Positions 45,897-54,199 of a stretch of 55,389 nucleotides of DNA are shown piece by piece. The notes beneath the pieces were generated by a model. The model had not been told where the DNA came from and ran no database searches. It saw only the letters and a program-made list of their open reading frames with translations. Made by a program: the position numbers and the translations under genes. The DNA is from an uncultured bacterium (GTDB lineage: Bacteria; Pseudomonadota; Gammaproteobacteria; Burkholderiales; CAIKXV01), in contig CAIQON010000252.1 of assembly GCA_903873475.1 (NCBI GenBank), positions 1-55,389 on the forward strand, written 5' to 3'. Each line of letters starts with the position of its first letter. Positions within the stretch are counted from its first letter, which is position 1.

Positions 45897-46050
45897 GTGT
45901 GGAAGACCTGTCGAAGGATTGCTTTGGGAGGATGGTACAGAGACGTACCGGGAGCCTGCAGGAAAAAGCAAGACGCAGGCCAACGACGCAGCCAGCGCCT
46001 CACATCGTCTGGCAGGATGCCTTTTGACCCCCAGACACAGGAACACACCG

Positions 46051-46438
46051 ATGCGCCGCCTCTCCATTTTCGTCGCGCTGTGCCTGTTTGCCCCAAACGG
46101 TTTCGCGCAGGCCTGGCCAAACCGCCCGATGCGCCTGGTCATGCCGTTCGCCCCTGGCGGTGGTGCCGACATTGCCGGACGGCTGATCGCCCAGGAACTG
46201 GGCGAGGTCCTGAAGCAGCCTGTGCTGGTCGAGAACCGCGCCGGCGCGGGCGGCACGCTTGCACTCGACAACGTCGCCAAGTCGGCGGCCGACGGGTATT
46301 CGATCGCTTTCGGCCATGTCGGTGGCATCGCGATCGCGCCCGCGTTGTTCAAGACGCTGCCGTTCGACCCGAATCGCGACCTGATCCCGGTCACCCTCGC
46401 CGTCAACGGCCTGAGCGTGCTGGTGGTCAACCCGGCTG
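46051..46438 (+). pseudogene. N-terminal portion of a Bug/TctC receptor, truncated at an inversion-like junction
   Basis: MRRLSIFVALCLFAPNGFAQAWPNRPMRLVMPFAPGGGADIAGRLIAQELGEVLKQPVLVENRAGAGGTLALDNVAKSAADGYSI...LSVLVVNPA, then homology is lost. Confidence 0.85.
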
Positions 46439-46646
46439 CCCGGATGATCTTGCCCCACTTCGCGATCTCCGCCTCGATGAATGCCCGGAACTGCTCGGGC
46501 GTGTTGCCAACCGGCCCTGCGCCTTCCGCCAGCAGCTTTCCCCTGATCGACGGCTGCCGGAGCAGTGCGACCACCTCTTGATGCAGTCGCATCACGACGG
46601 ACCGTGGCGTGCCACGCGGGGCGACCAGCCCATACCAGGTGCCCGA
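46438..46646 (-). pseudogene. C-terminal portion of a Bug/TctC receptor on the opposite strand
   Basis: Minus strand: GTWYGLVAPRGTPRSVVMRLHQEVVALLRQPSIRGKLLAEGAGPVGNTPEQFRAFIEAEIAKWGKIIRAAG, a typical Bug C-terminus, abutting the plus-strand N-terminus. Confidence 0.85.
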
Positions 46647-46680
46647 TCAAGAGATGAAGGCGCGCCAAGGGAGCGTCGCG

Positions 46681-46914
46681 TCAGGCTGCGTTCTTCACTG
46701 CCGCCGACTTCCAGGCCAGACTCAACCGCTTTCCAGTAGCCGCACATTCTTTCAGGTACAGGTTGATCAGGCTCTGATATGGAATGCCGGTCTCTTCAGC
46801 CATTCCCTTGAAATAGGATATCGATCCCTCGTCGAGGCGAATGGTTACCGGCTTCTTCAGCTGAGCGGCGTAAGGGTTCTTCCGTGCGTTGGTGAAGTCG
46901 TAGTGTTTGCGCAT
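46681..46914 (-). CDS. brnA: BrnA-like antitoxin
   Basis: MRKHYDFTNARKNPYAAQLKKPVTIRLDEGSISYFKGMAEETGIPYQSLINLYLKECA; downstream of a BrnT-like gene. Confidence 0.88.
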   Translation of the reverse strand: MRKHYDFTNARKNPYAAQLKKPVTIRLDEGSISYFKGMAEETGIPYQSLINLYLKECAATGKRLSLAWKSAAVKNAA

Positions 46915-46925
46915 AGGGTCGCCTT

Positions 46926-47201
46926 TCAGTAGAGGACCTGCTCGTCTGCGTCAGCCTTGCGCGCCGAAATGATGCGAATGACTCGGCCCTCGGCTCGGTA
47001 GCAGTGAACCACCACGAGGACGCGCAGACTATGGCTCAACCCGAGGAGAACGAATCGGTCCTCCAATTCGGAGTGGTCGGGGTCATCTATCAGCAGCGCA
47101 CGCTCGTCCGAGAAGACGGATCGAGCGTCTTCAAAGGAGACCTTGTGCTTGCGAAGATTGACCTGCGCCTTGCTCGGATCCCACTCGAACTGGATGGACA
47201 T
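46926..47201 (-). CDS. brnT: BrnT-like toxin
   Basis: FEWDPSKAQVNLRKHKVSFEDARSVFSDERALLIDDPDHSELEDRFVLLGLSHSLRVLVVVHCYRAEGRVIRIISARKA, canonical BrnT. Confidence 0.95.
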   Translation of the reverse strand: MSIQFEWDPSKAQVNLRKHKVSFEDARSVFSDERALLIDDPDHSELEDRFVLLGLSHSLRVLVVVHCYRAEGRVIRIISARKADADEQVLY

Positions 47202-47287
47202 GGCTGAATGATTGTACGCATGCTGTATTTACGCCGCAATGCTGCCACTGTCTGCGGTGGCAACGTTCCGCGATCCAAGGAGAGGCC

Positions 47288-47934
47288 ATGCCGAGATTCC
47301 TCACTGCAATGACGTTCGCCGTTGCCGCCCTGCAAGGCACGAACACCCTCGCCCGTCGCCAGGGCAGAGCCCGATGGCTACACGCTGGGGGTGACGAACC
47401 TCACGACGATGTCGCTGGTGCCGGTGATCGCGCCGAAGACGCCCTACCACCCGATCAAGGACTTCACCCACATCGCCTACATTGCAGGCGCACCGGTGAT
47501 GCTCGCGGTGCATCCGAGCACGAAGGTGAATACGGTGGCCGAGCTCATCGACTACGGCAAGACCGTCGGCAAGCCGCTGACCTTCGCCTCGGCGGGCGTC
47601 GGTTCGGACGGCCACGTGATGGGCGAAGCCATCGCCGCAGCGATTGACGGACTACCCGGACGTACCGACGTTCCGGGAACTGGGTCACCCGTCGCTGGTG
47701 AGTTCGACGTGGTGTGCGCTGTCTGCGCCGGCAGGCTTCCCGCGGCCGGTTGCCGTGCGTCTGCATGCCGAGCTGTCCACCTTCCTCGCCCGGCCCGAGA
47801 TGCAGAAGCAGCTCAGCCGCTACGGGCTGCTGCCCGAGCCGATGACCATGGAGGCATTCAACCGCTTCGTGTCTAGCGAGAGTGCGCGCTGGCGGCCGAT
47901 GATCGAGGCGGCGAACCTGATCGTGAAAGAGTAG
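47288..47934 (+). pseudogene. Degraded Bug/TctC receptor with internal deletions and frameshifts
   Basis: Signal-like MPRFLTAMTFAVAAL (frame A), then EPDGYTLGVTNLTTMSLVPVIAPKTPYHPIKDFTHIAYIAGAPVMLAVHPSTKVNTVAELIDYGKTVGKPLTFASAGVGS (frame B), then YPDVPTFRELGHPSLVSSTWCALSAPAGFPRPVAVRLHAEL (frame C). Confidence 0.88.
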
Positions 47935-47977
47935 CGCTGAGTGCTTCTGGCCAGATGACTGACCACTGACGAGCCTG

Positions 47978-49156
47978 CTACTCGAAAGCGTACGCCCCCG
48001 GATGCCGGACCTCCGCCGCCCGAGCCTCGCTCAGCGTCAACGCCCCGACCTGCCCCAGCGACGCGCGCGCCTCGCCCAGCAGCAGGTCCATCGCATGCTC
48101 CGGCCCGCGCTCACCGAGCGCGCCGATGCTCCACAGGAAGCACTTGCCCATCAGCACCGCATCGGCCCCGAGCGCCACGGCGCGCACGATGTCGGTGCCG
48201 CTGCGCACGCCGGAATCCATCAGCACCGTCGCGCGGCCGTTGACCGCACGCACGATCGCGGGCAGGACGTCCACCGGCGGTGGCAATGCATCGACCTGTC
48301 GCCCACCGTGGTTGGAGACGACGATGCCATCGCAGCCGATCGCCAGCGCCCGCTCGGCGTCACGGGGATGCAGGATGCCCTTCACCAGCAGCGGCCCCTT
48401 CCAGTGGTCGCGGAACAGCGCGACCTCGTCCCAGCTGAACGCGCCCGGCGTCTGCCGGCCCACGAACTCGGCCATCTCGGCCAGGCCCGCGTTCGGCGCG
48501 TACTGGCGAAAGCTGGCGAAGCGCGGCACACCATGCCGACGCATCGCCAGCAGCCATGAAGGCGCACCGATGATGCTGGCCATCATCCGCAGGTCGACGC
48601 GAAATGGGGTAGTCACGCCACTGTGCACTTCGCGCGGCCGCGTGGTGCGTACGGGCGTGTCCGTGGTGAGGATCAGTGCGTGGGCGCCAGCCGCCTGCGC
48701 ACGGCGTGCCATGTCCAGGCCGATGCGATGGCCATCGAGCGACAGCCTCGGCAGCTGGAACCAGAACACGTCCGGCGCGACCGCGGCCGCCTCCTCGATC
48801 GTCATTCCACCGACCGCGCTGAGCGTGTAGGGCAATCGCGCGGCCTGGGCGGCGGCGGCGAGCATGCGGTCGGCACCCGGGAAACAGATCGACGGGCTGC
48901 CCATCGGCGCGACGCCGACTGGTCCCGCATAGCGGCGCCCGAAGAGTTCGGCATCGACCGGCGGCAGCGCAGTGCAGACACCGTAGCGCGGGACGATCTC
49001 GACGGCGTCCAGCGCGTGCCAGTTACGGTCGATGCCGGTGTCGGTGCCGGCGCCGCCGTCGAGGTATTCGAAGGCGAAGCGGGGAAGACGCCGGCGGGCG
49101 GCGTCGCGCATCATGGGGATGTTGGGGAAGCGGCGGAAGAGGTCGTTGTCTCGCAT
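47978..49156 (-). CDS. FMN-dependent alpha-hydroxy-acid oxidizing protein (lactate/mandelate dehydrogenase family)
   Basis: AFEYLDGGAGTDTGIDRNWHALD...GVAPMGSPSICFPGADRML...ALILTTDTPVRTTRPRE...GIVVSNHGGRQVDALPPPVDVLP...MDSGVRSGTDIVRAVALGADAVLMGK. Confidence 0.95.
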   Translation of the reverse strand: MRDNDLFRRFPNIPMMRDAARRRLPRFAFEYLDGGAGTDTGIDRNWHALDAVEIVPRYGVCTALPPVDAELFGRRYAGPVGVAPMGSPSICFPGADRMLAAAAQAARLPYTLSAVGGMTIEEAAAVAPDVFWFQLPRLSLDGHRIGLDMARRAQAAGAHALILTTDTPVRTTRPREVHSGVTTPFRVDLRMMASIIGAPSWLLAMRRHGVPRFASFRQYAPNAGLAEMAEFVGRQTPGAFSWDEVALFRDHWKGPLLVKGILHPRDAERALAIGCDGIVVSNHGGRQVDALPPPVDVLPAIVRAVNGRATVLMDSGVRSGTDIVRAVALGADAVLMGKCFLWSIGALGERGPEHAMDLLLGEARASLGQVGALTLSEARAAEVRHPGAYAFE

Positions 49157-49161
49157 CTGTT

Positions 49162-49674
49162 TCAGGACTGCGCTCGCGCGGCACGATGCACAGCCCGTTG
49201 TCGTTGCCGATCACCACGTCTCCAGCATTCACCGGCACGTCGGCGATCGGCACCGTCGATGATCGCGCCGGCCTCGCCCTGCCGGTGGCCGAGGGTGCAC
49301 GAATTGCCGCCGAGACTGGACACGTCGACGGCACCCTCGATCACGATCACGTCGCCCGGCCCGGCGAGGTTGTGCGCCTCGAGATCAGCCTGCTTCGACC
49401 TGCGTTCCATCGCGCCCAACGTCGGCGGTTCCGACTGCCTGATGTTGCGCACGGTGACCGCCGGCCCGACCATGCGCGCCCCGGGCAGCATCGGGTTGAG
49501 CACCGCGGCAGGAATTGCTGCATCGATGCCCAGTTCATACATTGCACGGACACCGTTCCCGCAAGATCCGTGAGCGCCAGGAACGCTTCGATGACCGTCC
49601 GCGAGCGGTCGCGGAATGTCACGCATCACGATGCGTTGGGGATCGATCTTGCCAGTGAGTGGCTTGTCCGCCAT
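49162..49674 (-). pseudogene. RraA-like family protein, disrupted
   Basis: Homology split over frames: MADKPLTGKIDPQRIVMRDIPRPLAD / VIEAFLALTDLAGTVS / AAVLNPMLPGARMVGPAVTVRNI...GPGDVIVIEGAVDVSSLGG / VPIADVPVNAGDVVIGNDNGLCIVPRE. Confidence 0.75.
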
Positions 49675-49789
49675 GGCGGTCCTCGGTCGTGCGGGTGTGA
49701 CGATTCCCTATGCTACGCTGAGGTCTAACTTCAGGAAATCCTGTGCCAACGTCTTCGTCACGCATGCGAGCCATACCGCACGACGGACC

Positions 49790-50731
49790 ATGCTGAATCC
49801 ATCGAACACCCAGGCACACTGGCGCCCCACCCGCGAAGTCGAGTTCATCGTCGGCACGCCTCCGGGTGGCGGACAGGATCGTCCCGCACGCACCCTGATG
49901 CGCATCCTCGAGGCGACAAGGCTGGTCGATGTGCCGATCAAGCTCACCAACCTGCCGGGCAACGGCGGGGGCCACGCGTGGGATGCGTTGCGCGCGCGTG
50001 CCGGAGATCCGCACGTGCTGTCGATCAGCGCGCCGCCGTTGATGAGCAATCGTATCCTCGGCATCAGCGATTTCGACCATGCGGCGCTGACGCCGGTGGC
50101 GAACCTGTTCACCGAGTACCTGGCATTCGTGGTGGCAGCCGATTCATCCATCAGGGATGCGACTGCCTTGATCGCGATGCTCGCCGCCGATCCTGGTGCG
50201 ATCAGGATTTCCCTCGCCACCGCCATCGGCAGCACCAGCCACATCGCGATGGGCCAGCTGCTCACGCACGTGGGCGCCGATCCGCGCAAGCTCGACCTGC
50301 GCGTGTTCGAGTCCGCGCCCTACGCGGTGGACGACGTGGCCGCGGGTAATGCGCAGCTCGGCGTGATCTCGGCAGTCAGCGCACGCAAGGCGCTCGAGGC
50401 CGGCACGGTGCGCGCGCTGGTGGTGTCCTCGCCCGCGCGCCTGTCGGGGGTGTTCGCCGACGCACCGACATGGACGGAGCTGTCGGTGCCATGCGTCATC
50501 GGACAGTGGCGTGGCGTGCTGGCCGCATCGGGCATCGGCGCCAGCCAGCTGGCCTGGTGGACGCAGGCGCTCGCCGCCGCCGTCGAGCACCCGCAATGGC
50601 AGGACGAACTGGCCGCCCACAACTGGACCGACCACTTCATCACTGGCGGCACGCTGCAGTCGTTCCTCGACGACGAACGCACCTTCACCCGCGACATGCT
50701 GAAGGCGCTGGGCCTGGTCAGTCCGCCTTGA
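49790..50731 (+). CDS. Divergent Bug/TctC-like protein without an evident signal peptide
   Basis: MLNPSNTQAHWRPTREVEFIVGTPPGGGQDRPARTLMRIL...VDVPIKLTNLPGNGGGHAWDAL...; Bug-like fold order, N-terminus polar. Confidence 0.75.
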   Translation: MLNPSNTQAHWRPTREVEFIVGTPPGGGQDRPARTLMRILEATRLVDVPIKLTNLPGNGGGHAWDALRARAGDPHVLSISAPPLMSNRILGISDFDHAALTPVANLFTEYLAFVVAADSSIRDATALIAMLAADPGAIRISLATAIGSTSHIAMGQLLTHVGADPRKLDLRVFESAPYAVDDVAAGNAQLGVISAVSARKALEAGTVRALVVSSPARLSGVFADAPTWTELSVPCVIGQWRGVLAASGIGASQLAWWTQALAAAVEHPQWQDELAAHNWTDHFITGGTLQSFLDDERTFTRDMLKALGLVSPP

Positions 50732-51680
50732 TGTTGCGTTCCTGGACGATCTTCTTCCAGGCGGCGATTTCCGATGTCAACAACGTATTGAACTGCTCCG
50801 GCATCATCTGCAGTTCGGGTACCGCGCCGTTGGCGATGATCACGCTGGTGGCATCGTCGGACGCCATGCCCTTGCGGAGTTCGTCGCCCAGCCGATGGAC
50901 GATGGCTACGGGCGTCTTCGCAGGCGCCAGTACGCCCCACCAGGTCGCCACGTCGTAGCCGGGCACGCCGGCTTCCGCGACCGTGGGCAACTCGGGCATG
51001 AAGGCCGCACGTTTCGCGGTGGTAACCGCCAGCGCACGCAGCCGTTCCGCCTTGATCATCGGGCTGACCGCAGGTGTGCTGGAAAACACGATGGGCACTT
51101 CGCCCGCCACGGCAGCAGCGACGGCGGGGGCAATGCCCTTGTAGGGCACGTGCACCAGGGGTACCTTCGCGTAGCTCGCGAACAGTTCCCCGGCGAGATG
51201 CGGGATGGTGCCGGCGCCTGCACTGCCGAAGTCGAGCTTGCCCGCCCGGGCCCGTCCCAGCGCGATCAGGTCTTTCACCGAGCGCACGGGCAACGACGGA
51301 TGCACCGCCACCAGCAGCGGCCCACGGCCCAGCATCGCGACGCCGGTGAGATCCGTGTTCGGATCGAAGGGCAGCTTCGGATAGATCGCGGGGTTGATGA
51401 CGTAGCTCACGGTCACCAGCAGCAGCGTGTATCCATCCGGCTCGCTGCGCGCGACCGCGTTGGTGGCGATGGTCTGTCCCGCACCGGGACGATTCTCGAC
51501 CACGACGGGCTGGCCCAGGCGCTTCTGCAGGTGCTCGGCGGCGAGCCGGCCCATGATATCGGCGGAACCGCTGGGTGCCGTGGGGACCACCATGCGCAGG
51601 GGCTTGGCCGGGAACGGCTGCGCAGCAGCATGCGTGAGCGGAAAGGTGATGGCGAAGATGGCGATCGCGAGATGGCGCAT
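50718..51680 (-). CDS. TTT substrate-binding protein (Bug/TctC family)
   Basis: FPAKPLRMVVPTAPSGSADIMGRLAAEHLQKRLGQPVVVENRPGAGQTIATNAVARSEPDGYTLL. Confidence 0.95.
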   Translation of the reverse strand: MRHLAIAIFAITFPLTHAAAQPFPAKPLRMVVPTAPSGSADIMGRLAAEHLQKRLGQPVVVENRPGAGQTIATNAVARSEPDGYTLLLVTVSYVINPAIYPKLPFDPNTDLTGVAMLGRGPLLVAVHPSLPVRSVKDLIALGRARAGKLDFGSAGAGTIPHLAGELFASYAKVPLVHVPYKGIAPAVAAAVAGEVPIVFSSTPAVSPMIKAERLRALAVTTAKRAAFMPELPTVAEAGVPGYDVATWWGVLAPAKTPVAIVHRLGDELRKGMASDDATSVIIANGAVPELQMMPEQFNTLLTSEIAAWKKIVQERNIKAD

Positions 51681-52022
51681 GGTTCTCCTCCGTGATGCGG
51701 CGGGCTGCGTCGATGGGTCAACGTCTGGACGCGCTTCGGTGCAGCGCGCGCTGGCCATGCCGCGATTGCTGCGCAGGGATGCCACGCAGGAAACCGAGGG
51801 TAGTCGGAGGCTGCGGGTCTGGGCAAGGACCGCGCGAGGATGGCAGAGGCCAGACCCTGTCCGCCCACGCAGCCCGATGCCCGTCTCCCCACCCGTCTCT
51901 CCACCCGATTGACGCCTTCTTCCCCATGGCGGAGCATCTGCGCATCCGCGGCTCGGCCTCGGAAACCGCACGACGGGTGAAGCCGAAACCGGACACAAAG
52001 CACAAAGCACGAAGGGAAGCGC

Positions 52023-53147
52023 ATGACCGCCGCACCGCATTCACCCCCGTTCCGCGCCGACCAGGTCGGCAGCCTGCTACGGCCCGCCCATCTCATCGCA
52101 GCGCGCGAGCAGCGCCGCAAGCGCCTGCTGTCGGACGACGAACTGCGTGTCATCGAAGACGATGCCATCCGCGAAGTCGTCGCGCGGCAGGAAGCGGCCG
52201 GCCTGCGCGTGGTGAGCGACGGCGAGTTCCGCCGGCAGAACTACATCGTCGATTTCTTCCGCAAGGCGCTCGGCTCGGGTGGCCTGAAGGCGGAGCCGGG
52301 CGACTTCGTCCATCGCAACGCGAAGGGCGACACCATCCCGGTCGAGAAGCTGGTCATCCACAAGCCGTTGCGCTGGACCGGCCCGATCTTCGCCGACCAC
52401 CTCGCCTTCGTGCGCTCGATCACGCAGTGCACGCCGAAGATGACGGTGCCCTCGCCGATCGTGCTGCACTTCATGGGCGGCAACGATGCCATCCTGCGCG
52501 ATGCATACACCTCGCTCGACGGCTTCTGGGCCGACGTGATCGAGGTCTATCGCAGCGAGTTCGCCGCGCTGCATGCAGCCGGCTGCACCTACCTGCAGAT
52601 CGACGAGACCTCGCTGGTGAAGTTCGGCGACCCGGAGATCCGAGCCGTGCTTGAACGCCGCGGCGAAGACTGGCGCACGCTGGTCGAGACCTATGTGACG
52701 GTGATCAATGCGGTGATCGCCACCGCACCGGCGGGCATGACCGTCGGCATCCACGTCTGCCGAGGCAACCGCCTCGGCTTCTGGCAGGCCGATGCCGGCT
52801 ACGAGTTCATGGCCGACCAGTTGTTCCGACGGCTCAACGCGCGCTTCTACTTCCTCGAGTTCGACAGCCCGCGCGCCGGCCCGATCGACGCCCTGAAGTA
52901 CATGCCGGAGGACAAGACCGTGGCGCTTGGCCTGGTGACCACCAAGTCGCCAGACCTCGAAGACCCGGAGATGCTGCGCGCGCGGCTCAAGGAGGCTTCT
53001 GCCTTCGTCTCGATGGACCGGCTGTGCCTGAGCCCGCAGTGCGGTTTCTCCGGCAATGTCGGCAACACCGTGATGACGGCCGACCAGCAGTTCGCGAAGC
53101 TGCGCCTGCTGGTCGAGACCGCGCGGTCCGTGTGGCCGGACGCCTGA
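52023..53147 (+). CDS. Cobalamin-independent methionine synthase (MetE C-terminal domain)-like protein
   Basis: FRADQVGSLLRPAHLIAAR...VVSDGEFRRQNYIVDFF...YLQIDETSLVKFGDP...IHVCRGN...LSPQCGFSG; candidate Zn ligands H/C and C. Confidence 0.88.
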   Translation: MTAAPHSPPFRADQVGSLLRPAHLIAAREQRRKRLLSDDELRVIEDDAIREVVARQEAAGLRVVSDGEFRRQNYIVDFFRKALGSGGLKAEPGDFVHRNAKGDTIPVEKLVIHKPLRWTGPIFADHLAFVRSITQCTPKMTVPSPIVLHFMGGNDAILRDAYTSLDGFWADVIEVYRSEFAALHAAGCTYLQIDETSLVKFGDPEIRAVLERRGEDWRTLVETYVTVINAVIATAPAGMTVGIHVCRGNRLGFWQADAGYEFMADQLFRRLNARFYFLEFDSPRAGPIDALKYMPEDKTVALGLVTTKSPDLEDPEMLRARLKEASAFVSMDRLCLSPQCGFSGNVGNTVMTADQQFAKLRLLVETARSVWPDA

Positions 53148-53149
53148 GC

Positions 53150-54172
53150 ATGGCAGCACGCGCACTGCTGCATGCCACGACGCTCGGTGCGAATGCACTC
53201 GTCGTACTTGCAGTTGCAGTTGCAATTGCAGCCGCAGCCGCAGTCGCAGCCGCCGGCACGGCCGTGGCGCAGGCCTATCCGGCCAAGCCCATCCGCCTGA
53301 TCATTCCGTTTCCGCCGGGCGGCGGCAGCGATGTCACCGGGCGCATCGTCGCGATGGCGATGAGCGAACGCCTCGGCACGCAGATGGTCGTCGACAACCG
53401 CGCCGGTGCCGGCGGCATCATCGGCACCGAGCTGGCGGCCAATGCCGCGCGCGATGGCTACACGCTGCTGGTGGCCTCGCTGGCCCATGTGGTCAGCCCG
53501 TGGCTGTACGACCTCAAGGGGCGTTTCGACCCGATCCGGTCGTTCGCGCCGGTGGCCATCGTGGCGGGCAGCCCGATCGTGCTGGTAGTGCATCCCGGCG
53601 TGCCCGCCCGGTCGGTTGCGGAACTGCTCGCCCTCGCCAGGAAGAATCCGGGCAAGCTGCAGTACGCCTCGGCGGGCGTGGGCAGCGTCAGCCACCTCGC
53701 GGCCGAGCTGTTCAACTACACCGCGAAGGTGGACATGCTGCACGTGCCCTACAAAGGTGCAGGCGCGGCGACCGTCGATGTCGTCGCGGGGCATGCGAAC
53801 CTCACGTTCGGCGGCCTGCTGGCCACCGTGCCGCATGTGCGCGCCGGCCGGCTTCGTGCGCTGGGGGTGGGATCCCTGCAACGCAATCCGATCCTGCCGG
53901 ACGTGCCCCCGATCGCCGAGGCCGGCGTCCCCGACTACGAAACGGTGAACTGGTTCGGGCTGCTCGCGCCCGCAGGCACCCCGGCGGCCCTCATCGAGCG
54001 CCTGCATCGGGAAGTCACGGCAGTGCAGGAACTCCCCGAGATCCGGAAGCAGCTCGACAACGACGGCGCGACGGTGCTGCGGATGACGCCGCCCCAGTTC
54101 GGCGCCTACATGGCTGCCGACATGGAGAAGTGGGGTCGCGTGGTGAAGGCCGCCGGCATCAAGGCGAACTGA
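53150..54172 (+). CDS. TTT substrate-binding protein (Bug/TctC family)
   Basis: AQAYPAKPIRLIIPFPPGGGSDVTGRIVAMAMSERLGTQMVVDNRAGAGGIIGTELAANAARDGYTLL; starts 3 nt after the MetE-like stop. Confidence 0.95.
   Translation: MAARALLHATTLGANALVVLAVAVAIAAAAAVAAAGTAVAQAYPAKPIRLIIPFPPGGGSDVTGRIVAMAMSERLGTQMVVDNRAGAGGIIGTELAANAARDGYTLLVASLAHVVSPWLYDLKGRFDPIRSFAPVAIVAGSPIVLVVHPGVPARSVAELLALARKNPGKLQYASAGVGSVSHLAAELFNYTAKVDMLHVPYKGAGAATVDVVAGHANLTFGGLLATVPHVRAGRLRALGVGSLQRNPILPDVPPIAEAGVPDYETVNWFGLLAPAGTPAALIERLHREVTAVQELPEIRKQLDNDGATVLRMTPPQFGAYMAADMEKWGRVVKAAGIKAN
53210..53251. repeat. Imperfect hexanucleotide repeat (GCAGTT/GCAGCC) x7 in a signal-peptide coding region
   Basis: gcagtt gcagtt gcaatt gcagcc gcagcc gcagtc gcagcc read directly. 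Confidence 0.85.
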
Positions 54173-54199
54173 CCGCGACCCCGAGCGCCACCCGCAGGA

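Noticed and set aside
44931-46595. Single 554-aa minus-strand protein
   Set aside because: Two separate things joined by chance open frame: a Bug C-terminal fragment (pseudogene) and a complete Bug gene with its own signal peptide starting at 45896.
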